This document shows, piece after piece, positions 38,597 to 48,708 of a DNA stretch of 64,000 nt (positions are counted from its first letter, which is position 1; every line of letters begins with the position of its first letter). Location of the stretch: NCBI GenBank assembly GCA_905211645.1, contig CAJMBK010000007.1, positions 1 to 64,000 on the forward strand. The letters run 5' to 3'. The position numbers and the translations under genes were made by a program. The DNA comes from an uncultured Caryophanales bacterium (GTDB lineage: Bacteria; Bacillota_I; Bacilli_A; RFN20; CAG-288). A model generated the notes under the pieces. It ran no database searches and was not told where the DNA came from. It saw only the letters and a list, made by a program, of their open reading frames with translations.

Positions 38597-39787
38597 ATGA
38601 GAGATTTGGATCTTGGGATTCAAAAAATCATCGTTATCAGTTTATATACTGTAATTGTCGGTCTCATAGTTGCTTTCGTTGTAACTGCAATCTTAGTTAG
38701 AAAGAAAGTTATTTTGAAGTATTCCAATTCCGGTATAAAAAGATTTTTTGGTAACTCTTTACTTTATTACTCTTTAAGAAGAATCGGTTCAGCGATTATT
38801 ACGATGTTCCTTGCAATCATCGTTACCTACTTCTTGTTGAGATTTAACTACAATCCTAACAACTTCTGTGACGGAATTTTTATTAAGTTCCCAGTTGCTA
38901 TTAGACCTCAGCTTTGTGACCAAATGCTCACAGCAATGGGCTACACCGGTTCCACTTTTGAGCAATTGTTAAGATTCATCTATAACGTTATTCCTTTCCC
39001 TAAAGAAATATCTGACTTCCAATCCACAGACTTAAATGGTAATGCAGCATATGTTTATTGGGGTATTATCAATTTTGGTAACGGTTATCAAACCGGTAAA
39101 ACAACCTTAACCCCACTCATTCAAGATATGATTGGTGATTATATCGGTTTATCCTTAGTCATTGGTGCTATCGGTTTCATCATCAGCGAACTTTTAGGTT
39201 ATCCATTCGGTGTTTTACTTGCCAAATACAAGAACAAATGGTTCGATAAAGTTGGTAATGCCTGTATCATCTTAGTCTTTGCTATCCCATCTGTTGTTTT
39301 CTACTACTTGTTCAAACAAGCATTCGATGCAATGGGATTCCCAATGCTTTACACATCGACTAACTTTGCTTCATTAATTGCTCCTGGTCTTATCATGGGT
39401 CTTGGTTCATTCTGGTCTATCGCTTTATGGGTTAGACGTTACATGGTTGACGAATTCGGCTCCGATTACGTTAAATTCGCACGTTCTAAGGGTGTTCCTG
39501 AGAACAAGATTATGTATAAGCACGTTTTAAGAAACGCTATCATTCCACTTGTCAGATCCTTCCCAGCATCCATCTTATACTGCTTAGTTGGTTCATTCTT
39601 CATCGAATCCATCTACAGCGTTCCAGGTATCGGTTACCAATTATACGATGCCTTGACTAAGAACAATTTCCCTGCTGTTCAAGGTTTCACTATCTTCTCA
39701 GCATTTATTTCAGTTATCGCTTCAGTTAGTGGTGATATTCTTACCGCAGTTTGCGACCCTAGAATTTCATTCACTGCAAATGATTAA
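38597..39787 (+). CDS. oppB: Oligopeptide ABC transporter permease OppB
   Basis: 396 residues; the usual 306-340 is exceeded by an N-terminal membrane segment (about 10-32) and a longer first periplasmic loop. The BPD_transp_1 domain is at the C-terminal two thirds, with the EAA loop YVKFARSKGVPENKIMYKHVLRN (quoted in part: YVKFARSKGVPENKIMYK), and SFFIESIYSVPGIGYQL. GAGGAGG precedes the ATG. oppC follows after 11 bases. Confidence 0.9.
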   Translation: MRDLDLGIQKIIVISLYTVIVGLIVAFVVTAILVRKKVILKYSNSGIKRFFGNSLLYYSLRRIGSAIITMFLAIIVTYFLLRFNYNPNNFCDGIFIKFPVAIRPQLCDQMLTAMGYTGSTFEQLLRFIYNVIPFPKEISDFQSTDLNGNAAYVYWGIINFGNGYQTGKTTLTPLIQDMIGDYIGLSLVIGAIGFIISELLGYPFGVLLAKYKNKWFDKVGNACIILVFAIPSVVFYYLFKQAFDAMGFPMLYTSTNFASLIAPGLIMGLGSFWSIALWVRRYMVDEFGSDYVKFARSKGVPENKIMYKHVLRNAIIPLVRSFPASILYCLVGSFFIESIYSVPGIGYQLYDALTKNNFPAVQGFTIFSAFISVIASVSGDILTAVCDPRISFTAND

Positions 39788-39798
39788 AGGAGGTTAAT

Positions 39799-40755
39799 AT
39801 GCAAAAGGTTATAAATGATAAGTTTATTAAATCTAATGACGAAGAACTTTTTGAAATTATTGGCGTCCAAAACGAAAGCATCGATGCTTTATCAACTGCT
39901 CCTTATTCATATTGGACTGAAGTTTTCAAAACATTAGCTCACAACAAAGGTGTTTGGATCTGTTTATTCTTATTCCTCGTTGTTATCTTCTTCGCTATTT
40001 TTGGTAACAACTGGTGCTACTATGATCCAAACCAACTTCTTACAAATAAATATGAAGGACCATCTGTTGAACACTGGTTCGGTGTCGGTTCCAAATGGGA
40101 CTTATGGACTGTTACCTGGTCAGGTGCTAGAACATCCCTTATCCTTTCAGTCTTAGTCTCTTTAATCAACATCGCTTTAGGTCTTATCATCGGTTCTGTC
40201 TGGGGTTACTTCCCTAAGATTGACCCTATCATGATTGAAATTAGAAACTTCTTCACTAACGTTCCAGCCCTCTTGTTGAACGTTATGTTTATGAAGCTGT
40301 TCCTGAAAGCGAGCGTGGATGCCTTCTGGGCTGTCACATTCTGTTTGTGCTTCACAGGTTGGCTCGGTTTAGCTTCCACAATCAGAAACCAAATCATCAT
40401 CATCAGAAATCGTGACTTCAACATTGCTTCTAAGACTTTAGGTAGTAAGTCAGTCACTATGATTATTCACAACATGCTTCCACAAATCATCGCTGTTGTT
40501 GTTACCTTAGTTGCTAACTCAATCCCAGCCGCCATCGACGGTGAAGTCTCATTATCATTCTTCGGTTTGTCCGTTTCTAACCCAATCGAACCTACATTAG
40601 GTTACGTTATTAACACTGGTGCTAAAGACAGTAACTGGCCAACATCACCACATATTGTTATGTTGCCTGCTCTGGTCACCATCTTAATTACAATCACATG
40701 TTACTACATCGGTTTCGCTATCGCTGACGCTGCCGATCCTAGAACACATAGATAG
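39799..40755 (+). CDS. oppC: Oligopeptide ABC transporter permease OppC
   Basis: 318 residues. N-terminal cytoplasmic segment, first membrane span (about 52-72), then the permease core with GVGSKWDLWTVTWSGARTSL (family: GtD..GrD...r...G.R.SL) and the EAA loop NRDFNIASKTLGSKSVTMI. The C-terminal DAADPRTH matches the family's D.lDPr. A G-V-G-S-K-W-D replaces the more common GTDxxGRD. GGAGG sits before oppD 12 bases on. Confidence 0.9.
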   Translation: MQKVINDKFIKSNDEELFEIIGVQNESIDALSTAPYSYWTEVFKTLAHNKGVWICLFLFLVVIFFAIFGNNWCYYDPNQLLTNKYEGPSVEHWFGVGSKWDLWTVTWSGARTSLILSVLVSLINIALGLIIGSVWGYFPKIDPIMIEIRNFFTNVPALLLNVMFMKLFLKASVDAFWAVTFCLCFTGWLGLASTIRNQIIIIRNRDFNIASKTLGSKSVTMIIHNMLPQIIAVVVTLVANSIPAAIDGEVSLSFFGLSVSNPIEPTLGYVINTGAKDSNWPTSPHIVMLPALVTILITITCYYIGFAIADAADPRTHR

Positions 40756-40767
40756 GAGGAATTAAAT

Positions 40768-43584
40768 ATGGAAAAGAAATTTTATACCTCCGAATTGATT
40801 GAAGAAAAATTAAATCAATCTTCTGATAGAAAAGCACTTATTGAAAAAGTCTACTGTGATTTGGATTTAAGTAAAACTCTTAAACCAAGAAAAGTAGATG
40901 ATGCAGAAAACCTTTCTGAAGATGTCTTGGATATCTCAAACTTGAACGTTTACTTCAAGACTCACGGTCATGATAACCATGTTATTCGTGGCATTGATTT
41001 GAAGATTAAACGTGGTGAAACATTCGCTATCGTCGGTGAATCTGGTTCCGGTAAATCCGTTTTCACAAAGACTTTATCCGGTATGAACGAAGCCAACGGT
41101 AAGATTAAGAAAGGTAAAATCCTTTTAAAGGGAATCAAGATTGCTGACCCTAAGATCGTCAAGAGAAACTTCTCCGATGAAGATCATAGAAAAGACGTCT
41201 TGAAAGCTATGCATGAACGTTCAGCCGAATCTTGTGCTGAAAAAGCATTGAAAGAATTCGATAAAGCTCACGAAAAGAAGCTCAAATCTTTATATGCTCA
41301 ATTCAATAAGAACGATACTGAACATTTAGTTAACCTTAAAAACGAAAAGTTAACTACAACATATAATAACAGACTTGAATATCTCGACTTATTCACAACT
41401 GACAAAGTTTCCAAAGCCTTAGCAGTTAAAGCTAAAGAAGGTTTAGTTAAGCAAAACGTTGTTTCCAAGTTCTCCAGATCTGTTAACAGAATTGTTTTAC
41501 CAAGAGAAGTTGCAGTCGCTGAATCTGTTTCTGCAGATACAATTGCTAAGAACTTTGATGCTTTTATGGAAAAAGAAGGAGTCAAAGCTTTAGTTAGCAC
41601 ATATGAAAAAGGTTTAGAAACTATTTCCTCCTACTCATATGACGAGATTATGAAAGCTAAATATGCAAGTTTGGATTGCTATATTTCTGCAGTCAAACTT
41701 CATAATCGAATTAAGTCTTTTATCAATGCTGAAATTGCAAATATTAAGAAGTTACCAACTTCTAAAGGTGCAAATAATGCAGGTGCACACAGCAAAGCTC
41801 TTGAAGTCTACATGACTTTAGTTGATATTTACACCAAATCTATCAGCTACAGAAATGATGTTATCAATCATTTCGAAGATACTTTGATTGACTTAGTCAA
41901 TGCAGAAGAACAAAAGCAAAGAGAAATCGCTGCTGAAACTGCAAAGACAAATCTTGAAGCCTACAAACAAGAATTAGAAGTAACTGCAAGTGAAAGACAA
42001 AAAGTTATTGAAGACTTGAATGCACAAATCAATGCAATCAATGATGAATCTAAGGCTCAAAGAGAAGCTTTAGCTGCAGAATGGTCTGCAAAGTGTTCAG
42101 AACAAGAAGAGAAAAATAAAGAAATTTTATCTTACCCAATCTTCTCCGATGAAGAAAGAAAGTTCATGAAGACCTTTACAACTAAAGATTTATTAGTTGT
42201 CCTTGATGAAAAAGTTCAACTTATCGAACTTTTACTCCATCGTGAAGAGTACATTTCTCAAGTTGAAAATTACAAGACAAAGTGTTTGGAAGCTTATGAA
42301 ACAAATGACCACAAGAACCTTGTAACATATGCAAAACTTCTTGATATCAATTTGAACCAAGATTTCACTGATATCACAAACTTTAAGAAGAGAGCACATG
42401 AACTTGAGATTGATATTGAAAAACGTAATGCATCCTTGGATAAGAATTCAGAAACTTACCAAACTCGTTACGATTTGCTCGAAACTGAGTTCAAAGGTAA
42501 GATGGCTGCATTAGATCGTGACATTGAATTTACAGAAACTAAGATTCAAAAGAAAATCAAGAATGCAAATATCTTCGATTCCAAGATTCTTTCCGATATT
42601 GATCAAGATATTTTTGAAGTTAGAAACTTTGTTAAACATTCCACAAGAACATTTAGAAAGTTATTCAGAAATATCAAGTTCAATCACGATATGGTCAGAA
42701 ATCTTAAGGCTAGAGGTATCATCACCAATGAATACGTCGACCTTGCTAAATTCAAGACCAACAAGGAATGGTCAATGATCAGAGGTAGTAGAATCGCTAC
42801 TATTTTCCAAGATCCTATGACATCCTTAAATCCTTTAATTTCAATCGGTGAACAAATCTCTGAAGTTTTAAGACTTCACCACAATTTGTCCCGTGAAGAA
42901 GCTAAGAAGGAAGCAATTAACTTATTAGCAAAGGTTAAGATTCCTCAACCAGAACAAAGATACAAGGAATATCCATTCCAATATTCCGGTGGTATGAGAC
43001 AGAGAGTTGTTATCGCAATTGCTCTTGCCTGTAGACCTGATATCTTAATTTGTGACGAACCTACAACCGCTTTGGACGTTACTGTTCAAGCTCAAATTTT
43101 GAAGCTCATCAAGGATATTCAAAAAGAATACCACTTCACAACAATCTTCATCACTCACGATTTAGGTGTTGTCGCTGGTGTTGCTGATAGAATTGGTGTT
43201 ATGTACGGTGGCCAAATCGTTGAATACGGCACTGATGAAGATATCTTCTACAGACCTGCTCACCCATACACATGGGCACTTCTTTCTTCATTACCACAGC
43301 TTGCTGTCAGTGATGAACCATTAACTTACATTAAAGGTAACCCACCATCATTTGGTAAGGAAATTGAAGGTGACGCATTTGCTCCTAGAAGTAACTATGC
43401 TATGAAGATTGACTTCATCATGGAACCTCCAATGACACAAGTTTCCGAGACACACTTTGCTAAGACATGGTTGCTCGACCCTAGAGCTCCTAAGGTTAAG
43501 AAACCTGTTATCATCAGAAATCTTGAACAAAGAATGCAAGAAACTGCTAAAGAATTCTTAGTTGCAGAGAAAGGAGAGAACTAA
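40768..43584 (+). CDS. oppD: Oligopeptide ABC transporter ATPase OppD with ~530-residue insertion
   Basis: 938 residues; OppD is usually 320-360. Walker A GESGSGKS is at 90-97. The Q-loop [11 protein letters not shown], expected ~55 residues later, is at about 680. The signature YSGGMRQR is near 737-744, Walker [13 protein letters not shown] near 756-767 and the oligopeptide C-terminal domain with [12 protein letters not shown] after 830. Residues ~125-665 are an inserted charged, helical segment with coiled-coil sequence (near 370-455, [20 protein letters not shown]) and no known domain. The reading frame is uninterrupted and codon use is unchanged, so this is a real in-frame insertion in the helical neighbourhood between Walker A and the Q-loop. 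Confidence 0.9.
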   Translation: MEKKFYTSELIEEKLNQSSDRKALIEKVYCDLDLSKTLKPRKVDDAENLSEDVLDISNLNVYFKTHGHDNHVIRGIDLKIKRGETFAIVGESGSGKSVFTKTLSGMNEANGKIKKGKILLKGIKIADPKIVKRNFSDEDHRKDVLKAMHERSAESCAEKALKEFDKAHEKKLKSLYAQFNKNDTEHLVNLKNEKLTTTYNNRLEYLDLFTTDKVSKALAVKAKEGLVKQNVVSKFSRSVNRIVLPREVAVAESVSADTIAKNFDAFMEKEGVKALVSTYEKGLETISSYSYDEIMKAKYASLDCYISAVKLHNRIKSFINAEIANIKKLPTSKGANNAGAHSKALEVYMTLVDIYTKSISYRNDVINHFEDTLIDLVNAEEQKQREIAAETAKTNLEAYKQELEVTASERQKVIEDLNAQINAINDESKAQREALAAEWSAKCSEQEEKNKEILSYPIFSDEERKFMKTFTTKDLLVVLDEKVQLIELLLHREEYISQVENYKTKCLEAYETNDHKNLVTYAKLLDINLNQDFTDITNFKKRAHELEIDIEKRNASLDKNSETYQTRYDLLETEFKGKMAALDRDIEFTETKIQKKIKNANIFDSKILSDIDQDIFEVRNFVKHSTRTFRKLFRNIKFNHDMVRNLKARGIITNEYVDLAKFKTNKEWSMIRGSRIATIFQDPMTSLNPLISIGEQISEVLRLHHNLSREEAKKEAINLLAKVKIPQPEQRYKEYPFQYSGGMRQRVVIAIALACRPDILICDEPTTALDVTVQAQILKLIKDIQKEYHFTTIFITHDLGVVAGVADRIGVMYGGQIVEYGTDEDIFYRPAHPYTWALLSSLPQLAVSDEPLTYIKGNPPSFGKEIEGDAFAPRSNYAMKIDFIMEPPMTQVSETHFAKTWLLDPRAPKVKKPVIIRNLEQRMQETAKEFLVAEKGEN

Positions 43585-43585
43585 T

Positions 43586-44587
43586 ATGGCAGAAAAGACA
43601 GAATTAGCTCCTTTAACTAGCAACGATACATTAGGTAATAACAACTCTGAAAATATCGTTGAGATGAAGCACGTTAGAATCGGCTTCAAATCCGGTACTA
43701 AGATGAGAGTTGTTATCGATGACTTAAATTTGAACATCAAACGTGGTGAAATCTTAGGCTTGGTCGGTGAATCTGGTTCTGGTAAGACCACAATCGGTCG
43801 TGCCATCATCAGAATTGTTCCTACTATGTCTGGTTCCATCCTCTACAACGGTATTCAAATTAACGGTAAGATTCCTTACTCCCTCGAAAGAGAACTTAAG
43901 ACAAAGATCCAAATGATCTACCAAGATCCATCTGCTTCTTTGAATGAGCGTGCTAATATCGACTACATCGTTTCCGAAGGTTTAAGAGCCTTCCACATGT
44001 ATGAAAATGAGCAAGACCGTTTGAAGAAAGTCAGTGACATCATCAACCGTGTTGGTTTACGTCCTGAACACTTAAAACGTTTCCCTCATGAGTTCTCCGG
44101 TGGTCAAAGACAAAGAATCGGTATCGCTAGAAGTATTGTTATGAATCCAGAAATGATCATTGCTGACGAACCTATCTCAGCTCTTGACGTTTCCATCCGT
44201 GCTCAAGTTTTGAACCTTATCAAGAGTTTCCAAACTGAGAACAAGATGACAGTTTTATTCATCGCTCACGACTTATCAGTTGTTAAGTACATCTCCGATA
44301 GAATTGCTGTTATTTATCAAGGTCAAATCGTTGAAATTGCATCCAGTGATGAACTCTTCGATTTACCATTACATCCATATACACAATCACTTTTAACTGC
44401 TATTCCAATTCCAGATCCACACATTGAGAAGAATAAGGTCATCAAGACTTACAAGAATACTGGTGATCCTTCCAAGACTAAGCTCTACGAAGTTTATCCA
44501 AATCACTTTGTCCGTTGCTTACCAAATGATTTAGAATCCTACAAAGAGAAGGCAGAAGCTTTCCACAAGTCTAAAAAGACTAAATAA
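43586..44587 (+). CDS. oppF: Oligopeptide ABC transporter ATPase OppF
   Basis: 333 residues from ATG 43586, with AAAGGAGAG upstream and the oppD stop just before. Standard length. Walker A GESGSGKTT near 61-69, Q-loop YQDPSASLNERANI near 113-126, signature FSGGQRQR near 171-178, Walker B MIIADEPISALD near 190-201, and the peptide-family C-terminal region HPYTQSLLTAIP. It pairs with OppD to energise peptide import. The operon ends in a terminator 9 bases on. Confidence 0.94.
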   Translation: MAEKTELAPLTSNDTLGNNNSENIVEMKHVRIGFKSGTKMRVVIDDLNLNIKRGEILGLVGESGSGKTTIGRAIIRIVPTMSGSILYNGIQINGKIPYSLERELKTKIQMIYQDPSASLNERANIDYIVSEGLRAFHMYENEQDRLKKVSDIINRVGLRPEHLKRFPHEFSGGQRQRIGIARSIVMNPEMIIADEPISALDVSIRAQVLNLIKSFQTENKMTVLFIAHDLSVVKYISDRIAVIYQGQIVEIASSDELFDLPLHPYTQSLLTAIPIPDPHIEKNKVIKTYKNTGDPSKTKLYEVYPNHFVRCLPNDLESYKEKAEAFHKSKKTK

Positions 44588-44596
44588 TGTTTCTAC

Positions 44597-44645
44597 AAGG
44601 CTATTGCAAACCTAAAAATATGGGACTTTGCATAGCCTTTTTTCA
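44597..44645 (+). terminator. Terminator of the opp operon
   Basis: AAGGCTATTGCAAA pairs with TTTGCATAGCCTT (one bulged T), followed by T6. Confidence 0.88.
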
Positions 44646-44853
44646 ATGTAATTAAATTTTTAAGACCTGAAATTTTGCCCTTGACACAAAAAATATAATG
44701 TCATGTTAGAAAATATTTTTAAATACATTTTTGATAAATTATAAAAGTTGTTTAGTTGTAAACGCTTTATATTTGGTGCGAACTTTTCCAACGATGACAT
44801 TATTGAATGTTCATTTTTACACATACTTACAATTTAATAAGTGATTGTAAAAG

Positions 44854-44882
44854 TTGTCAATTGAATTTAATTAAAATAAAAT
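44854..44882 (+). promoter_or_regulatory. Promoter for the 1239-residue membrane protein
   Basis: TTGTCA (44854-44859), 17 bases, TAAAAT (44877-44882). Confidence 0.6.
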
Positions 44883-44929
44883 AAGTATATTAGTAATATT
44901 AAACCTAAAAAATTTTAGGGAGGATAGTT

Positions 44930-47900
44930 ATGGCTAAAGATAAACCAGCTAATTCAGCGGTAAAATTAAAAAATGCTGATAAGCGCCAATTTGCTTACAC
45001 TAAGGATGGACGTTTAGTTCCTACTCAAACCAAAGATGAACTCAAAAAACGTTTTGCATCCAAGCGTTACATGAAGAAAAAGAGTGCCTTCCCACGTGGT
45101 TTTGCAATTTTTATCTTCGTTTTAGTTCTTATCTTTTTAACATTGAGAGCTGTTGACATCATTTTCTACAATGATATGCAACAATTCTTGAAAGACATTT
45201 TCGATAAAGTCTTCCATTTCTTCGACAGATTAGATAACTTCTTATTCGGTGCATACAAAGGGCAGTTAGTTTTCACTGTTCACGGCGTCGACATCGATAA
45301 GATGACTTTGTATGGCTTTATTTACCTAGTATTCTTAGGTATTTCATTGTCACTTATCTTCTTCTTTGTTTTCTCATTCTTCTCCTGGATCAATAGAAAA
45401 GTCAAAGCTAGAAGAGAAGCAAAAGCTAACATTGACAACTATCTTGATGGAGTTAAAACAAATGCATTAAGCAACAACTATGTCGTTAGTAAGAAAGGTG
45501 TCCTTTTACCAGTTTATTCCGCAACTGAAATGCGTGATGTCTTCTCATATGAAAGATACAAGAGAAGAGCACCAGTCTTCCGAATTGTAATTGGTATCGT
45601 CTTATTACTTGTCGCATTATTACTCACAGTTTTGAAATTTGGCCAATACTTTGCAATCAATGGAAAGACAGGCATTGCTTTCTTTGATTTCTTCATGGAG
45701 AACTCATTCTTCTCTAAATTTATCCCACAGTTCTTGAATTCAATGCAGATGTATGACAAAGTCGCTGCTAAATTCATCCCTGATATTACAATTTTGAACA
45801 ATGTCATCAACGGTATGTCTTTGACATTAGCCGATTTCATGGCATGCGTCTTCATGTTCTGCACACTTATTGCAGTCATCGCATTCGTTATTACAATCTT
45901 TACAATCATCAACTTATTCTTCAAAGATACTCGTTCCAGAGCTAAAGCAAAGAAAGCCAAGAAGAGATATCTTAAAGAAATCGATTCCGCTCAAGTATAT
46001 GAGACTGAAAAGAATGCAGTCTTAGCAAGTTCAGTCTTAGAAACACCTCAAGTCAAATACTCTGTTGCTGATGACGATGTTGTCAAGATTAACGGTGTTC
46101 CTTACATCCCACTTCTTGATAGAGCAATCGAACAAGAACTTTCTAGAAACGATGATGTTTCATCTGTTAATGGTGAACATGTTGTCGATATCTTAAATGA
46201 CCAAAGAGAATCTGGTGATATTGAAGAAGAAGCAGAAGTTGTTGCTCCTGAATTACCTGTTGATATCACAACTATCGCTAAATACTCCAAGAAAGAATCC
46301 GCATTCTTGGATATGGTTTCACTTAAAGGTGAAATGTACTTTGATGAAGATAATATTCTTCAAATCAAAGAATACGAAGATGAGAAAGAACTTTATCCTC
46401 ATACATCAGAAACTGCTGTCGAAAACGATACATTCATCATGTCTCGTCCATTCGACGAAGCTTTGTTACAAGAAAAAGTCGAAATTTCTCAAAAGGCTCC
46501 ATTCTCCTTACTTAATGAAAGAGATGTTGCAGAAAAATCTATCGATTATGCCTTAGAGAACCAAGGCATGTACACCAGAGAAGATTTCGTCACATTGAAC
46601 AATGTCGAACCTTTCGAAATCGAAGCAGTTACTGACTATCCAATCGACTCGCTTGATGAATATCTCGATGATAAGCATGCTAAGGATCAACTTGATGAAG
46701 AAGAAAATCCTTTAATCAATCAAGATGTTATTGAAGAAGATATCGACGAATTATTACCTTTACTTGTCAAAGACGAGGAAAGACATGTTGTTCACGATAT
46801 TGATCTTACATCCACACGTCCTGAATTACCTGATGAAGATGCAGTTGAAAATCCTGTTCTCGAACAATCTGAACAATTGGCTAACTACATTTACATCGGT
46901 GATGATGAATACGAAATTGTTTCACTTGAAGAAGTCGAACCTCTTGCACCTGCAGATGTTCCTTTAACTGATGATGAAATTCAAGCTCTCTTTGCTAAAG
47001 CTGATGTTGTCACATCAACTCCTGATAACTTATCCGATTTGGATGACTTACTCAGCGAAGAAGTTAGTGAAGAAAATCCTGTTGCTGAATCAGCTGAAGA
47101 GACAGTTGCTTCTGAAGACACAAGCTTAGTCATGCTTGAAGAGGTTGAACCTCTTGATGAAGACTATGAAGAACTCGAAGAGAACTCTGTCTTAGCACAA
47201 GAAGAATATGACGATTCTTTGGATGAAGAAGAAGTTGCCTATGTTGAAGAAGCAATTCCTGCTGAAACTGAAGAAGAAGTATTCGAAGAACCTGAAGAAG
47301 AACAATTATCATTTGACTTTTACGCAAACGATGAATTTGTTGATAATCCAATGATTCCTCAAGAGGAAGATGTTGACGAAGAAGAAGTCAATGAAGTAGT
47401 ACCTCAAGAAGAAGTTGAACCTCTTGTTGATGAAGATGCTAACGCAATCATTCCTCAAGATGAAGTCGATGAAGAACTTGAAGAACTCAACGAAGATTAC
47501 ACACCTCTTGTTTACGCTGTCGATAGAGTTGGTGAAACTGAACCTGTTGAAGAAGAATTAGCCGACGAAGTTGAAGAAGCTTTGGAAGATAATCCATTAC
47601 TTGAACAAGAAGAAATCGATGATAACCCAATCTTAGAACAAGAAGAGATTGAGGAAGAAGTTGAAGAGTTACAAGACTATGTACCTCTTGAAGCTGCAAG
47701 TAAAGAAAGTGTTACTCAACCTGATGAGACTTTAGGCGAAGATCCTTACAAGGATGATGAATTAGAAGATAATCCACTCATTCCTCAAAACGATCTTATC
47801 GAAGATATCGAATCCAAGTCCATTTCCACAAATGGTGTTTCCTCCAAGGTTAAACCTATTTCTTCATTATCATTCACACCTACAAACCGTGGTCCTCGTC

Positions 47901-48649
47901 CAACCTTAATTACTCCTATTCAAGTAACTAAGAAGGAAGAACCTACACCTGTAGTTGAAGAAGAAGCTCCTGAAATCAAACCTTTAGTTACAACCCCATT
48001 ACATCAAATTACTGATCAAAGTAAGAAGAAAGATGTCAAACTCTATAAGATTAAGAAGGTTAGATTTGACCTCAAGTCTTATAAGACTAAGACATACGAA
48101 GGTGATTTAACTCCTGAACAAGCCTTTGCAATGGGTGTTAGAAAGGTTAACCCAGTTATCGATCCTACAGCAGTTAGCAACAACAAGTTACCTGCCTGGA
48201 AGAGAAAGAGACTTGAAAAGGCCAATGAAGAATTCAGAAAGAAAGGTTATACAACCGACAAGAGCTTAATCAAAGACTTTGCCTTACAATCCAACAAAGA
48301 TGTTGATAAGACCAAGTTTGATAAGTCTCCTTCACAATTCTCATCCTTACGTGAATACAATAAGGCTAAGAAGGAATTCTACGAAAATCTTAATAAGACA
48401 AGTAGTGAAGAGAAAGAGACTGCTACAAGCGAAAAACCTAGCGAACCTATCCGTTTGGTTAAACCTATCAACTTAGTTAAGCCTGTCACTCCTACAACTG
48501 CTTCTAATGAGTCTAAGAAGGAAGAGACTTCAACTGAAGACAAACCTAAACAGTTTGTACCTCTCAAGTTCAAAGGTAACGTAAATCAAAAACCTAAACC
48601 AAATATTAAATTGGTTGATCCTATCAAGAAGAATAATTCTGATAAATAA
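44930..48649 (+). CDS. Large membrane protein with long acidic, motif-repeat tail; unknown function
   Basis: 1239 residues. Basic N-terminus, four hydrophobic segments (about 56-78, 124-152, 219-241, 303-340), then ~900 hydrophilic residues. The membrane part looks duplicated: KDGRLVP...E...F.SKRYMKK (25-50) recurs as KKGVLLP...E...F.YERYKRR (186-212), each followed by two spans. With a basic N-terminus and four spans the tail should be cytoplasmic. The tail is Glu/Asp-rich (about 400-960) with eight copies of a short motif like DNPLIPQ or ENPVLEQ and several EVEPL copies, then a basic, Pro/Lys-rich end. No enzyme motif is present. It looks like a scaffold that docks partners repeatedly. Monocistronic, own promoter. 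Confidence 0.8.
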   Translation: MAKDKPANSAVKLKNADKRQFAYTKDGRLVPTQTKDELKKRFASKRYMKKKSAFPRGFAIFIFVLVLIFLTLRAVDIIFYNDMQQFLKDIFDKVFHFFDRLDNFLFGAYKGQLVFTVHGVDIDKMTLYGFIYLVFLGISLSLIFFFVFSFFSWINRKVKARREAKANIDNYLDGVKTNALSNNYVVSKKGVLLPVYSATEMRDVFSYERYKRRAPVFRIVIGIVLLLVALLLTVLKFGQYFAINGKTGIAFFDFFMENSFFSKFIPQFLNSMQMYDKVAAKFIPDITILNNVINGMSLTLADFMACVFMFCTLIAVIAFVITIFTIINLFFKDTRSRAKAKKAKKRYLKEIDSAQVYETEKNAVLASSVLETPQVKYSVADDDVVKINGVPYIPLLDRAIEQELSRNDDVSSVNGEHVVDILNDQRESGDIEEEAEVVAPELPVDITTIAKYSKKESAFLDMVSLKGEMYFDEDNILQIKEYEDEKELYPHTSETAVENDTFIMSRPFDEALLQEKVEISQKAPFSLLNERDVAEKSIDYALENQGMYTREDFVTLNNVEPFEIEAVTDYPIDSLDEYLDDKHAKDQLDEEENPLINQDVIEEDIDELLPLLVKDEERHVVHDIDLTSTRPELPDEDAVENPVLEQSEQLANYIYIGDDEYEIVSLEEVEPLAPADVPLTDDEIQALFAKADVVTSTPDNLSDLDDLLSEEVSEENPVAESAEETVASEDTSLVMLEEVEPLDEDYEELEENSVLAQEEYDDSLDEEEVAYVEEAIPAETEEEVFEEPEEEQLSFDFYANDEFVDNPMIPQEEDVDEEEVNEVVPQEEVEPLVDEDANAIIPQDEVDEELEELNEDYTPLVYAVDRVGETEPVEEELADEVEEALEDNPLLEQEEIDDNPILEQEEIEEEVEELQDYVPLEAASKESVTQPDETLGEDPYKDDELEDNPLIPQNDLIEDIESKSISTNGVSSKVKPISSLSFTPTNRGPRPTLITPIQVTKKEEPTPVVEEEAPEIKPLVTTPLHQITDQSKKKDVKLYKIKKVRFDLKSYKTKTYEGDLTPEQAFAMGVRKVNPVIDPTAVSNNKLPAWKRKRLEKANEEFRKKGYTTDKSLIKDFALQSNKDVDKTKFDKSPSQFSSLREYNKAKKEFYENLNKTSSEEKETATSEKPSEPIRLVKPINLVKPVTPTTASNESKKEETSTEDKPKQFVPLKFKGNVNQKPKPNIKLVDPIKKNNSDK

Positions 48650-48659
48650 TGAGCATATT

Positions 48660-48697
48660 AAAACGGAAGTTTGATGAAAATCTTGCTTCCGTTTTTT
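48660..48697. terminator. Bidirectional terminator
   Basis: AAAACGGAAG/CTTCCGTTTT stem with T runs on both strands, between the converging large membrane protein gene and rmuC. Confidence 0.85.
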
Positions 48698-48708
48698 AAT
48701 GTTTAAAT

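Larger units (their letters stand above)
44588..44929 (+). other. 342-base gap between oppF and the large membrane protein gene
   Basis: It holds the opp terminator, an AT-rich stretch with no open frame, a cre-like sequence TGTAAACGCTTTAT at 44757-44770 (close to the CcpA consensus except for its last bases), a good promoter at 44854-44882, and GGGAGG before ATG 44930. A TTGACA at 44681 is badly spaced from the nearby TATAAT. Confidence 0.6.

Noticed and set aside
44681..44699. TTGACA plus TATAAT as a promoter after oppF
   Set aside because: The spacer is only 7 bases, too short for sigma-A; the better promoter is at 44854-44882.
47130..47351. Minus-strand frames within the Glu-rich tail region
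   Set aside because: Leu/Gln-rich products arise from reading GAA/GAAGAA repeats in reverse; no support for real genes.
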